Source of the DNA: an uncultured bacterium
Lineage (GTDB): Bacteria; Patescibacteriota; Minisyncoccia; Phycocordibacterales; UBA6065
Direction: 5' to 3'
Assembly: GCA_903842365.1 (NCBI GenBank)
Contig: CAIMLU010000029.1
Span: forward strand, 1-36,489
Length of the DNA stretch: 36,489 nt
Of the stretch, positions 22,701-28,813 are shown piece after piece. The notes beneath the pieces are model-generated. The model ran no database searches. It saw only the letters and a program-made list of their open reading frames with translations, and was not told the DNA's origin. How positions within the stretch are numbered: the stretch's first letter is position 1; each line of letters opens with the position of its first letter. The translations under genes and the position numbers were made by a program.

Positions 22701-25528
22701 TTGCGCTGTTTATCGTATATGACATTGGTGATATTCCAACGGTTCGCCAAATAATTCAGTGTTTTTCTTATTGGAAGACAAAAGGTATTGAAATTGATGT
22801 GGTTATCCTCAACAATCAGCCAACCAGTTATATGAAAGTGTTTGATGATGAAATCGATTTCTTGGTGAGACAAGCAAAACAAAATAGTGCAGGCTGGACA
22901 AAATCTACGCTCTACCAAGTAAAAGGTGATTTGGCGTCCGAGGAAGATAAAAAAGTTCTCATAGGTTCTGCGCGCTTTGTTGTGGATATAAAAAAAGGAA
23001 CACTTACCGACGCGGTTCGTCTGTGCTGTAAAAATATGCCAGGTGCAGAGGCGGGTAAGCGTCTTAAGCTAAAAAGCAAAACAGTAAATGCATCACATGC
23101 CGAGGTTGAGGTGATTGAAGTACAAAAAAATCTCGACCACCATAACTCATGGGGTGGTTTTGATAGGGTAACAGGTCAATATGTTATGTCCGTTTCTTCT
23201 CACAATATGCCTCCAAAGCCATGGAATCATATTATTGCTAACGAGCACTATGGTGCGATATTAGGCATATCAGGAGCCACTTATTCGTGGTCAGAAGATA
23301 GTTATGACAACCGAATGACCTCGTTCTCGAATGATTCATTGCAATACACAAGCGGGGAGACTGTGTATATTCGTGACCGTGCATGTGGTACGGCATGGAA
23401 CCCGACGCCGTTCCCGATAAAAACAGGTGCCCCATTTTCTGTGATTTATGGATTTGGGTATGCGGAATACTGCTCTGAATATAATGGTGTTAAATCAAAA
23501 TTTACAACCTTTATACCTGAAAATGCTTCGGTAAAAATTTCTCTACTCGAACTTTCCAACACCACAAAAGAAAGACAAGACTTAACCATTTTCTCGCATT
23601 CAGTTCCAGTGATGGGTATGCTTCGTAGTCATCTTGTTGACCACATTCAATTTGATTTTGACGAGTATGCTCGTGCGCTCTTTTTCAGAAATGGTTTCAG
23701 AAATCAATTTGAGGGTTCTGTGGGATTTGTATCCTTTGGTGATGCACCAGGGGTTATATCATATACCACTGATACAAAAGAATTCTTCGGTAATCACGGT
23801 TCTTATGAAAACCCAATAGCAATGAGACTTGCATCGCTCTCAAATTCTACCAAGTCGCATGGGGATAGTTCTATTGTTCTCGCTCTCGAAGTTCATCTTG
23901 AACCAGGTGAATCGAAGACAATTCCCGTAATCATTGGTGAAGCAAAAAATCGAAGTGAAGCAGAACGCATTGCGACACACTGGTCCACACCCCACGTCTC
24001 TATTGCTGCCCTTGATCCAGTTATTAACTCATGGAAAAAGAAGTTGGGTGCCGTAAAAGTCTCTACGGGCGATACATCGGTTGATTACCTTATGAATGGG
24101 TGGCTCCTCTATCAAGCTCAAACTTCAAGGATTTTGGCGAAGACAGGATATTACCAACCCTCGGGTGCTTATGGATTCAGAGATCAACTACAAGACTCAT
24201 TGTCTCTACTCTGGTCGAACCCTCAGTTTGTGAAATCGTTCATTATGAAGGCCTGTTCAAAACAGTTCGTTGAGGGAGATCCTCTTACTTGGTGGCATGA
24301 ACACAATATGTTTGGATTGAGAACAGTGCTCTCGGACCATCAGTTGTGGCTCGCCTATGTTGCTGGTGAATATGTTCGACACACTGGAGATACTGGTATC
24401 TTTGATATTCAGGCACCGTTCCTTTCTGGTCCCACTTTGGACTTTAGCGGGCACGGTGAATGGGCGGGAATACCACATGTCGCATCCGAGGGCGCTTCTG
24501 TGTACGAACATATTATGCGTGCTATTGAGAAGAGTCTTGTGTTTGGTGAACATGATTTACCTCTCATAGGTTATTCTGATTGGAATGATGGTTTGAGTTC
24601 GGTTGGACGCAATGGTAAAGGTGAGAGTGTTTGGTCTGCGTGGTTTATACTCTCTATCATTGATTCAATACTCCCTTATGTTATTGCGCGTGGCGATACT
24701 GATAGAGCGACCTCTTTACGTAGTGCACAAAAAACGATTGAAAAAGGCCTAGAGCAGTTTGCTTGGGATGGTCGATGGTATCGTCGAGCGTTCTTTGATA
24801 ACGGAACGCCACTCGGTTCACGAAAACTGAAAGAGTTTAGGATTGATTCAATTGCACAATCGTGGTCCGTGATCAGCAGATGTGGTGACAAAGAACATAC
24901 CCTCACTGCGCAAAAATCAATGGTAAAACACCTTCTCAAGAAGGATTATTTTGCCTTGATTGACCCGGCGCTTTCTTCGGGTGCTGTACGTCCTGGATAC
25001 ATTCAGGATTATCCTCCAGGTATTCGTGAAAACGGAGCGCAATACAACCATGCGGCACTCTGGGCTATTCAATCACTTGCGATAATTGGTGATATTGAGA
25101 ACGCTTCAAAGATTCTTGATTTAGTTAACCCTATCAAACGATCCGAAGGCCGTGAGAAAGCACAGTGGTATGGCGTTGAGCCATATGTTGTTGCCTCGGA
25201 TATTTATGGGGGTGAACGGGCGGGTCAAGGTGGATGGACGTGGTACACCGGATCTGCGGGCGTTATGTATCGCACTGTTATTGATAACTTGTTTGGTGTC
25301 ACACGTCGTGGAAACATTATTGAACTCTCACCTCATTTACCACTCTCGTGGAATAATCCAAAAATAACAATCCTATGCGGGTCATCTGTCTACGATATTA
25401 TCTTTCAAACTGATAAGGGCAGAACGACGATTGAACACTGTGAACTTGATGGTGTGGCGATTGATTATCTCTCGATTCCTTTTGTTGACGATGGTTGTAA
25501 GCACATAATAAAAGCCGCGCTCATCTAG
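16790..25528 (+). CDS. ndvB: Cyclic beta-1,2-glucan synthase-like protein (GT84/GH94)
   Basis: A 2912-residue membrane protein, the normal size for NdvB/ChvB cyclic beta-1,2-glucan synthases, which polymerise UDP-glucose and cyclise the chain for export to the cell surface. Visible parts: helical N-terminal region 1-390; membrane segments about 400-450; a GT84 glycosyltransferase region with DxD in LDEDTELP (D613, D615) and HERWVRGDW at 758-766; more membrane segments about 803-970; a long middle region; beta-sandwich regions; and a C-terminal GH94-type phosphorylase module with YSDWNDGL (D2597) and a GYIQDYPPGIRENGAQYNHAALW segment. GH94 in this family trims or sets chain length. The true start may be the Met at 16796. 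It is a single-gene unit between two strong terminators. So large a glycan synthase is striking in a presumed reduced genome. Confidence 0.88.
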   Translation: MVMIFSKENTLSDALIHRADELGKITSLSMDESVAQNCVVGHRTASSVVIDRFRTLAKQVSHSRYINHEVESILDNFFIIETTVFDINTAFKKRDFKKFPLITKAKGERFLRLYSVLREFVQDTKGRVEKTDLLTFINTYQQWSPFSIRELNAVPVMLKLILVEDFGELVSNACSVIDEYKKAEDDYVAITKASKRSSWDPSKITLSLAKKYGTVPINFGLHLIGRLNQDGSKMRPIIKWIRLNLEKQGFATDSLSWVEEGVRTEQTTLISNITESLHWLNQVRWDAVAEKVNIVDGVLSGDPSGVFSSLNLETKNEYRNVVVRLAEQVSIHEAEIARVAVQLASHNKQSNDPLSSVKRHVGYYLVDVAGRQMLEREVHYRPTNSERLYRLILNHPSRSYFGLLLSISLGLSAGTLSLLGFPTQMSLVWVVWVLATFLINLEIAIHVSNILVTRVLPVRKLPRLNLEHDLGENHRTFVVVPSMLRSEKSIRDLVSKLETRYVGNQQQGLYYALLLDFPEAHSETLDTDASLIQITKEAIASLNAKYAQGLEKRFFALIRKRIWNESEQVFMAWERKRGKLREFNELMRGKDTTYIITDDVESLSRIRYVITLDEDTELPHDAARRLVGAIAHPLNAPVINTNGKVIRGYGIIQPRVSVRLSTATRSVFSRLYSVVSGIDSYSGPVSDVYQDLFDNALFFGKGVYDIDAVESSMKGKIPDNTVLSHDLLEGLYTRVGFASDIVLFDGFPKFYHEFIVRHERWVRGDWQIIGWLSGKFRQGKYGVPVERLAFVDRFKIFDNLRRSLVPVAALCSLAIGYLTDISLEVTTGFIVLALIAPYALPFIVSMAHKGSAPFRLRIRKWVDDVFVLVIHSALRIFFLLEQALVSVIAITKTLWRLYVTRKKLLQWKISEDVGAKLVGRFYEYYKVMRLSVLLAITTFVVVLIRDGNGVMVAWSLVWLVAPFIAYSISIQTDIKAKLGKQGISFVRGMAYRNALFFLDNAKRETNWLIPDHVQERPRVIGEDRKMTSPTNMGMHISSLIAAHELGYLSTNRYADRIDSMFKSLSRLERCKGHFLNWYDVEKLEAIQPKYVSSVDSANLLLAFIAAEQSYLRMGSKPLVSHEMGRGVADALREFSRDISMFKNVVPKTVAKDVVSLQKVLKDILKETATLSQLMPQDYVNKLTILHKRMSRIVHITKEIVANDPGPALVFHLSSAQSAMSVIEDQMLSLQSLLPYIHHSDHSAALYATHDSAVLNLVHLIEKEAVSGFTLDLIADSIPTSIARLSFLETLDVSSLSRESKRFLAEWYRRIVSDVDSGAENARRIRNVFARVARESNAYVKEADFGFLYNKEKELFHIGFNASFNRMDAACYNFMASESNAVSFVAILKNQAPQKHWFYLSRKLVRSGGDVSLVSWGGSLFEYLTSLIFFSTHKESLLGATARAAINVHRKHARKHRMLWGMGESAYASFDNAKRYQYQVFGSNEIGLKRNLGDFLVVAPYVSALALPIVPKLAYRNLCRFVNNKMCGKYGFFDALDYSDGQGGRAKQPVPVEIYYAHHQGFALCSMYNSIANNSMHRLFHLNPAVRSLDTLFEERMPDTPAAETLSFPVSLTPSQLSPVRDTGMESKRLIIVKSAFPQYSFIANRDCAVRISEQGSCTSSYRGIALTRPKADAHSGSEGTSMYIRTHNSSEFFSVLPHSSLSDSRRRVTFQENKVEFFEDHKQFETSLSISVDDKAPVIIRELYVTNKSQETLSFDVVTYGEVSLAYENQELHHPHYQHILVESEDNQAGTGVIFSRPHPQDRSKKIYFTHYLAQSSFSRRKVSFTCARNDAFSQYGVFNPFLVFDANRKPNPKVPLDPAFVVGAKISLKPGEHSHLFFVEIVSESRNELEKLLQKYASPRLARRISSRAIEHSVRLTGDLGVSQDTAVVFQNIASIVISGIRKSFESSVHGVKPVVHSLWNLGVSGDHPIALFIVYDIGDIPTVRQIIQCFSYWKTKGIEIDVVILNNQPTSYMKVFDDEIDFLVRQAKQNSAGWTKSTLYQVKGDLASEEDKKVLIGSARFVVDIKKGTLTDAVRLCCKNMPGAEAGKRLKLKSKTVNASHAEVEVIEVQKNLDHHNSWGGFDRVTGQYVMSVSSHNMPPKPWNHIIANEHYGAILGISGATYSWSEDSYDNRMTSFSNDSLQYTSGETVYIRDRACGTAWNPTPFPIKTGAPFSVIYGFGYAEYCSEYNGVKSKFTTFIPENASVKISLLELSNTTKERQDLTIFSHSVPVMGMLRSHLVDHIQFDFDEYARALFFRNGFRNQFEGSVGFVSFGDAPGVISYTTDTKEFFGNHGSYENPIAMRLASLSNSTKSHGDSSIVLALEVHLEPGESKTIPVIIGEAKNRSEAERIATHWSTPHVSIAALDPVINSWKKKLGAVKVSTGDTSVDYLMNGWLLYQAQTSRILAKTGYYQPSGAYGFRDQLQDSLSLLWSNPQFVKSFIMKACSKQFVEGDPLTWWHEHNMFGLRTVLSDHQLWLAYVAGEYVRHTGDTGIFDIQAPFLSGPTLDFSGHGEWAGIPHVASEGASVYEHIMRAIEKSLVFGEHDLPLIGYSDWNDGLSSVGRNGKGESVWSAWFILSIIDSILPYVIARGDTDRATSLRSAQKTIEKGLEQFAWDGRWYRRAFFDNGTPLGSRKLKEFRIDSIAQSWSVISRCGDKEHTLTAQKSMVKHLLKKDYFALIDPALSSGAVRPGYIQDYPPGIRENGAQYNHAALWAIQSLAIIGDIENASKILDLVNPIKRSEGREKAQWYGVEPYVVASDIYGGERAGQGGWTWYTGSAGVMYRTVIDNLFGVTRRGNIIELSPHLPLSWNNPKITILCGSSVYDIIFQTDKGRTTIEHCELDGVAIDYLSIPFVDDGCKHIIKAALI

Positions 25529-25540
25529 AGCGCGGCTTTT
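25510..25540 (+). terminator. Terminator overlapping the end of the glucan synthase gene
   Basis: AAAAGCCGCGCT (25510-25521) pairs perfectly with 25529-25540 around a 7-nt loop that contains the stop codon. The last sense codons thus form half the stem, and the other arm ends in TTTT. Confidence 0.85.
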
Positions 25541-25673
25541 GGTATCAGTCTGGTCATATATTAGGCACTAATAGCTTAATTACCAGGAAACCCCGGGCCC
25601 TTTGCCGCACCTGCGATAGCAGGCGGTTAAGGCGGCGAGGTGCCCCCCCCCGGGGGGGGTGAATGGATCCGTA
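25541..25673. other. GC-rich gene-free stretch with C9/G8 tract
   Basis: No gene. It is much richer in GC than its surroundings (CCCCGGGCCC near 25590; GCCGC...GCGGC and CCTGC-GATA-GCAGG stems near 25600-25637) and includes nine C followed by eight G at 25643-25659. It may be an IS end or a foreign or misassembled piece. Confidence 0.4.
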
Positions 25674-25703
25674 TACGTATCACAAGTACTCTTGTGATAC
25701 GTA
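25674..25703. repeat. Perfect 13-bp hairpin next to HUH transposase remnant
   Basis: TACGTATCACAAG (25674-25686) and 25691-25703 are inverse complements with a 4-nt TACT loop. IS200/IS605-type elements carry subterminal hairpins that their transposase binds as single-stranded DNA; lying immediately before the transposase fragment, this may be a relic of one, or only a terminator. Confidence 0.45.
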
Positions 25704-25880
25704 GTGATTGAGCCCAAACGTTCTTTCTACGCCACAATCAAGAAATATCCAACGCTCTGGATCGAGGCATTAAACACGGATGATGACCATGTACACCTTC
25801 AAATCGAGGTACCACCAAACATCGCCCTATCAGATGCCGTGGGAATCTTTAAGACAGAGTCGGGTAAACACGTTTCGTAG
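25704..25880 (+). pseudogene. Fragment of IS200-like (Y1/HUH) transposase
   Basis: The frame from 25704 reads VIEPKRSFYATIKKYPTLWI, then DDDHVHLQIEVPPNIALSDA and VGIFKTES before a stop at 25878. DHVHLxxEVPP with the His-hydrophobic-His pair is the hallmark of Y1 (HUH) transposases of the IS200/IS605 and REP-associated families (Pfam Y1_Tnp), and VGIFKTES fits the following helix. The family N-terminus and the catalytic Tyr region are missing, no start codon is convincing, and only about 55 of the usual 130-150 residues remain. It is a dead remnant. Confidence 0.7.
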
Positions 25881-26093
25881 ATGTTTCTCCTTTGGTGTGG
25901 CCTTTGGGAAACATGTTGAGCCTCTCAAGTTCTTCAGGTAAAAGTTTTTCTGATTCGGTTCTATTCTGAGTGCTATCAAAAATTACATAAATAATATATT
26001 CAGAAAATACGCTCTTAAACAAGCATGTTTTTGAATCTGTATTAGTTCTCTTCCAAGAGGGGTTAATTTTTCTATTATTGACATATAGTTTTT
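25849..26093 (-). pseudogene. Fragment of a DNA cytosine-5 methyltransferase
   Basis: On the minus strand an open frame without a proper start reads INPSWKRTNTDSKTCLF, YVIFDSTQNRTESEKLLPEE, LERLNMFPKGHTKGETSTKR, then ends in unrelated VYPTLS and a stop. TPEELERLNxFPxxHT...KR is the conserved segment that in cytosine-5 methyltransferases comes just before the final GNAL/GNSV motif; that motif and the N-terminal catalytic PCQ motif are absent. The break point near 25868-25872 abuts the HUH transposase remnant, so the gene was probably disrupted there. The upstream end runs into the arsR promoter. The assignment rests on this one motif. Confidence 0.5.
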
Positions 26094-26124
26094 ATGGTAT
26101 ATCATTCAAACATGCATTTGAATG
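26078..26124 (+). promoter_or_regulatory. arsR promoter with CadC/SmtB-like operator
   Basis: TTGACA (26078-26083), 16-nt spacer, TATCAT (26100-26105). The inverted repeat CATTCAAA-N6-TTTGAATG (26103-26124) overlaps the -10 box, the transcription start and the start codon at 26112. ATTCAAA..TTTGAAT dyads are classic operators of ArsR/SmtB/CadC repressors, so autoregulation is expected. Confidence 0.75.
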
Positions 26125-26429
26125 TATGTGTAAAAGAGGATGTAAAACAAAACAAAGTAGAAGCTCTTGCAAAGAGACTTCTTGTTGTTGGGGATCAAAA
26201 TAGACTTAAAATACTCTGTATTATATTTGACGAAAAAAAAGTGTGCGTGTCATATATTGCCAACAAGCTTGGTATGAGCGTAGCGATAGTGTCCCACCAC
26301 TTAAAATCACTCGCGGCGGCGGGGATCCTGGGTCCCGAGCGTGAGGGAAAACAAGTGTGTTATATGCTCTTGAAATCAACGTTTAACACCGATCTCAAAA
26401 ACTTCATATGTCGAAATAAGGAAATATAA
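26112..26429 (+). CDS. ArsR/SmtB-family transcriptional repressor
   Basis: A 105-residue winged-helix protein. KILCIIFDEKKVCVSYIANKLGMSVAIVSHHLKSLAAAGIL is the typical ArsR core with the recognition helix SVAIVSHHLKSL. Cysteines at C6, C36 and C45 resemble the N-terminal plus alpha-3 cysteine site of CadC/ArsR sensors, so soft metals or a thiol signal are likely inducers; the ligand is not provable. The frame opens at 26094, but that ATG lies upstream of the -10 box; the ATG at 26112 coincides with the expected transcription start, giving a leaderless mRNA. It precedes thioredoxin by 36 bp and probably controls it. Confidence 0.85.
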   Translation: MHLNVCVKEDVKQNKVEALAKRLLVVGDQNRLKILCIIFDEKKVCVSYIANKLGMSVAIVSHHLKSLAAAGILGPEREGKQVCYMLLKSTFNTDLKNFICRNKEI

Positions 26430-26465
26430 ACAATCACAAATTAATTCAATTAAACACTTAAAACC

Positions 26466-26795
26466 ATGTCAAAAATACTAAACATTAACGCAGATCATTT
26501 TGAGGCAGAGGTGATGAAATCAAATACACCAGTCCTTGTTGACTTCTGGGCTCCTTGGTGCGGCCCGTGCCAGATGATGGGTCCTGTTTTGGATGAGGTT
26601 TCAAAGGAGATTGGTCTTGATGCAAAGGTTGTTAAAGTTGATGTTAATAATGAGGCAAACATCGCACTCGCAAGGCAGTTTAGGATCATGAGTATACCAA
26701 GCATAAAAGTATTTAAAGGTGGAAAAGTTGTAGAGGAGTTTGTTGGTATGCAGTCAAAAGCAGAGCTTATAAAAACACTTAGAAATCATCTCTAA
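26466..26795 (+). CDS. trxA: Thioredoxin
   Basis: A 109-residue thioredoxin of standard length. DFWAPWCGPCQMMGPVLDEV carries the redox pair C32-x2-C35; the cis-proline loop is MSIPSIKVF. It reduces disulfides in cytoplasmic proteins. There is no signal peptide. It is probably cotranscribed with arsR, and the next gene begins 5 bp after its stop, so all three likely respond to the ArsR ligand. Housekeeping versus stress-specific thioredoxin cannot be separated by sequence alone, but the context favours a stress role. Confidence 0.92.
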   Translation: MSKILNINADHFEAEVMKSNTPVLVDFWAPWCGPCQMMGPVLDEVSKEIGLDAKVVKVDVNNEANIALARQFRIMSIPSIKVFKGGKVVEEFVGMQSKAELIKTLRNHL

Positions 26796-26800
26796 TTAAT

Positions 26801-27703
26801 ATGAAGATCATAAAAAATGAGGGGGTGGTGGATAGGTTGGCTAGGGTGTTGGTTGCCGAGATACTTTTTGTCTTCGCATTCTTTTGGCTTGCTGGAGTAT
26901 GGGCTATCATTGTGTATGTGCTGAGCGCTGTAATGCTTTTCACCTCGATAATTGGTTTCTGTGCCCTGTATACATTATTCCATTTGAACACAAAAAAGAA
27001 TACTGAAAAGGTGACTTCAAAATGGATGATTTTGTCTTTTGTATTCATCTTTATTGTAGTTGCTGTTGCTGGTGGTTATGCAAGCAATTTCTTTACAAAA
27101 AAGATATTCATCGAAGATTACAATCAGATGAATCAACACTATAAACAAACGCTCTTTTTCACTGGGCAGGAAAAGCGTGCTGAAGCGGTTGATAACTATG
27201 TGAAATTGGTTTCGGGTTATGGTGTTTTTGAAGAAAAGTATCAAACATATCGTCCGTATGCTGTCTCGTGGGATATGCAATTCACATCTGATATTAAAAA
27301 TGCACGAGAAATTATTTCTAATCTTGGCGAAACGGTACGTTCTGGTGATTTGAAATCTGCCCACCTTGAATTAGAAAAAGTGCGACCAATATTCCAAGAA
27401 TTATTAAAGAGGAACGGGTTCTCGATGCTTGCAATATCACTCGTCGATTTCCATGATGTAATGGAGAAGATAATTACGATGGCTGATGCAAAAAACCCTG
27501 CTGGTTTGATTGCTGTATATCCTGAGGTGGATGGAAAATTGAATGAAGTCGAAATTCTTGCAAATGACTCCGAAATCCAAGCCATCAGACAGAAACTCGA
27601 AGAAGTTTTAACCTTGGCAAAAGAAGGTAAATCCGACGCTTTATCTGCAAAGGCAGTAGAACTCAAGAGTGCTTTTGTGAAGGTATATCTTAAAAGAGGA
27701 TAA
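26801..27703 (+). CDS. DUF2892 membrane protein with extracytoplasmic helical domain
   Basis: A 300-residue protein. Residues 1-60 match the DUF2892 fold (GVVDRLARVLVAEILFVFAFFWLAGVWAIIVYVLSAVMLFTSIIGFCALYTLF), two close hydrophobic segments common in YgaP-like rhodanese or redox contexts. A third membrane segment lies at about 68-90 (WMILSFVFIFIVVAVAGGYA). The remaining 210 residues are amphipathic helices (QTLFFTGQEKRAEAVDNYVKL...), probably extracytoplasmic and possibly a four-helix-bundle repeat; no haem motif CxxCH is present. It starts 5 bp behind thioredoxin and ends in a terminator at 27740. Role unknown; a membrane redox or metal stress function is inferred. Confidence 0.7.
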   Translation: MKIIKNEGVVDRLARVLVAEILFVFAFFWLAGVWAIIVYVLSAVMLFTSIIGFCALYTLFHLNTKKNTEKVTSKWMILSFVFIFIVVAVAGGYASNFFTKKIFIEDYNQMNQHYKQTLFFTGQEKRAEAVDNYVKLVSGYGVFEEKYQTYRPYAVSWDMQFTSDIKNAREIISNLGETVRSGDLKSAHLELEKVRPIFQELLKRNGFSMLAISLVDFHDVMEKIITMADAKNPAGLIAVYPEVDGKLNEVEILANDSEIQAIRQKLEEVLTLAKEGKSDALSAKAVELKSAFVKVYLKRG

Positions 27704-27739
27704 GGAAAGAAAAAGAACTCTCGTATTGTATTAGAGGTA

Positions 27740-27771
27740 GAAAGGTTGAAAGAGGTAAAAATCAATCTTTC
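27740..27771 (+). terminator. Terminator of the arsR-trx-DUF2892 operon
   Basis: GAAAGGTTGA pairs with TCAATCTTTC (one G-U) around a 12-nt loop; T-rich sequence follows. Confidence 0.6.
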
Positions 27772-27799
27772 TTCATTAATTTAATTAATCTAAAACAAT

Positions 27800-28192
27800 A
27801 TGAAAAAAACAACATTAGGTTTAGGGGCTTTGGCGCTTGTCTTAGGGGTAACAGCTATTTCTGCTGGTTCAGCCCTTGCATACAGAGGGGATCCTGTAGT
27901 AAAAGGCCCAAACTATTCACCAGAACGCCACACAGCAATGCTTAAGGCATTTGAAAATAAAGACTATGTTGCATGGAAAAATCTCATGCAAAATCGAGGC
28001 AGAGCGTCTCAGGTTATTACCGAGGCAAATTTTGCAAAATTTGTAGAAGCACATAATCTTGCCTTGCAAGGTAAGACGGTTGAGGTACAAAAGATTCGTC
28101 AAGAACTTGGACTAGGTTTACAAAATGGTTCAGGTAGAAATGGTGGCGGAATGATGGGTGGTATGGGAATGGGTAGAAATTTCAGTCGCTAA
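27800..28192 (+). CDS. Secreted Met/Gly-rich protein
   Basis: A 130-residue exported protein. Residues 1-27 form a Sec signal peptide (MKKTTLGLGALALVLGVTA, then SAGSALA before YRG). The mature part is helical (SPERHTAMLKAFENKDYVAWKNLMQ...) and ends in a Gly/Met-rich tail GRNGGGMMGGMGMG. Small exported helical proteins of this shape, often called DUF2680- or Spy-like, occur near envelope-stress genes; Met-rich tails can bind Cu(I). Both points are inference. It lies between the ArsR operon and an ECF sigma factor gene and could be an output of that sigma factor. Confidence 0.65.
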   Translation: MKKTTLGLGALALVLGVTAISAGSALAYRGDPVVKGPNYSPERHTAMLKAFENKDYVAWKNLMQNRGRASQVITEANFAKFVEAHNLALQGKTVEVQKIRQELGLGLQNGSGRNGGGMMGGMGMGRNFSR

Positions 28193-28207
28193 TAATATAC
28201 GTTGAAA

Positions 28208-28237
28208 ATCAAACTCCGGCACTTGTCGGAGTTTGAT
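28208..28237 (+). terminator. Hairpin after the Met-rich protein gene
   Basis: ATCAAACTCCG / CGGAGTTTGAT, a perfect 11-bp stem with an 8-nt loop. There is no good T-run, so it may be a weak terminator or an mRNA-stabilising stem. Confidence 0.55.
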
Positions 28238-28258
28238 GTATATACAAGGGATATAGGA

Positions 28259-28264
28259 TAAAAT
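28259..28264 (+). promoter_or_regulatory. -10 box before the ECF sigma gene
   Basis: TAAAAT ends 6 nt before the ATG at 28271, again predicting a leaderless mRNA. TTGATG at 28233-28238 is a -35 candidate, but the 20-nt spacer is long. Confidence 0.35.
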
Positions 28265-28270
28265 ACAAGT

Positions 28271-28813
28271 ATGAGCGAAACTCTAAAATTAACCGATGAA
28301 GAAATAGTAGAAAAAGTTCGCTCAAACGATCGTGACCTTTACGCTGTTATAATCGAGAGATATAAAAATAAACTACTTCGATATGTTACAAACATTGTGC
28401 ATGATAATGATAAAGCAAGTCATATTGTGCAGGATTCACTCGTAAAAGCATATATAAATCTCAATGGTTTTAATACCAAAAAGAAATTCTCGAGTTGGAT
28501 GTATCGTATCGTTCACAATGAAGCGATGAATGTAGTTAAGAAATATAAAAGTGAAGTGCCAACGCTAGATGACTTTGATTTTGAGAGTGAAGAAGATATC
28601 ACTAAAGATTTTGAACAGAAGGAGACAGTTGCACGTGTAGAAAAATGTTTGAAATCAATACCCATTATATATTCCGAACCGCTCAGCTTGTACTATTTAA
28701 ATGAGAAGTCGTACGAAGAGATAAGTGATATTTTGAGGATTCCGATGGGTACGGTAGCAATACGAATGAGTCGAGCGAAGAAATTAATGAAACATATATG
28801 TCAAAAAAGCTAA
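28271..28813 (+). CDS. ECF-type RNA polymerase sigma factor
   Basis: A 180-residue protein with sigma region 2 (residues about 15-85: YAVIIERYKNKLLRYVTNIVH..., FSSWMYRIVHNEAMNVVKKYK) and region 4 (about 125-178: LKSIPIIYSEPLSLYYLNEKSYEEISDIL, GTVAIRMSRAKKLM), the two-domain form of extracytoplasmic-function sigma factors. It directs RNA polymerase to stress promoters. The next gene overlaps it by 16 bp and encodes a membrane protein, the usual place for an anti-sigma factor. Neighbouring Met-rich secreted protein and copper genes suggest envelope or metal stress as the trigger. Confidence 0.9.
   Translation: MSETLKLTDEEIVEKVRSNDRDLYAVIIERYKNKLLRYVTNIVHDNDKASHIVQDSLVKAYINLNGFNTKKKFSSWMYRIVHNEAMNVVKKYKSEVPTLDDFDFESEEDITKDFEQKETVARVEKCLKSIPIIYSEPLSLYYLNEKSYEEISDILRIPMGTVAIRMSRAKKLMKHICQKS

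Noticed and set aside
26053-26063. Third partial copy of the candidate attachment core (CCAAGAGGGGT)
   Set aside because: It lies inside the methyltransferase fragment's reading frame (NPSWKR on the other strand) and lacks the first three bases; likely chance.
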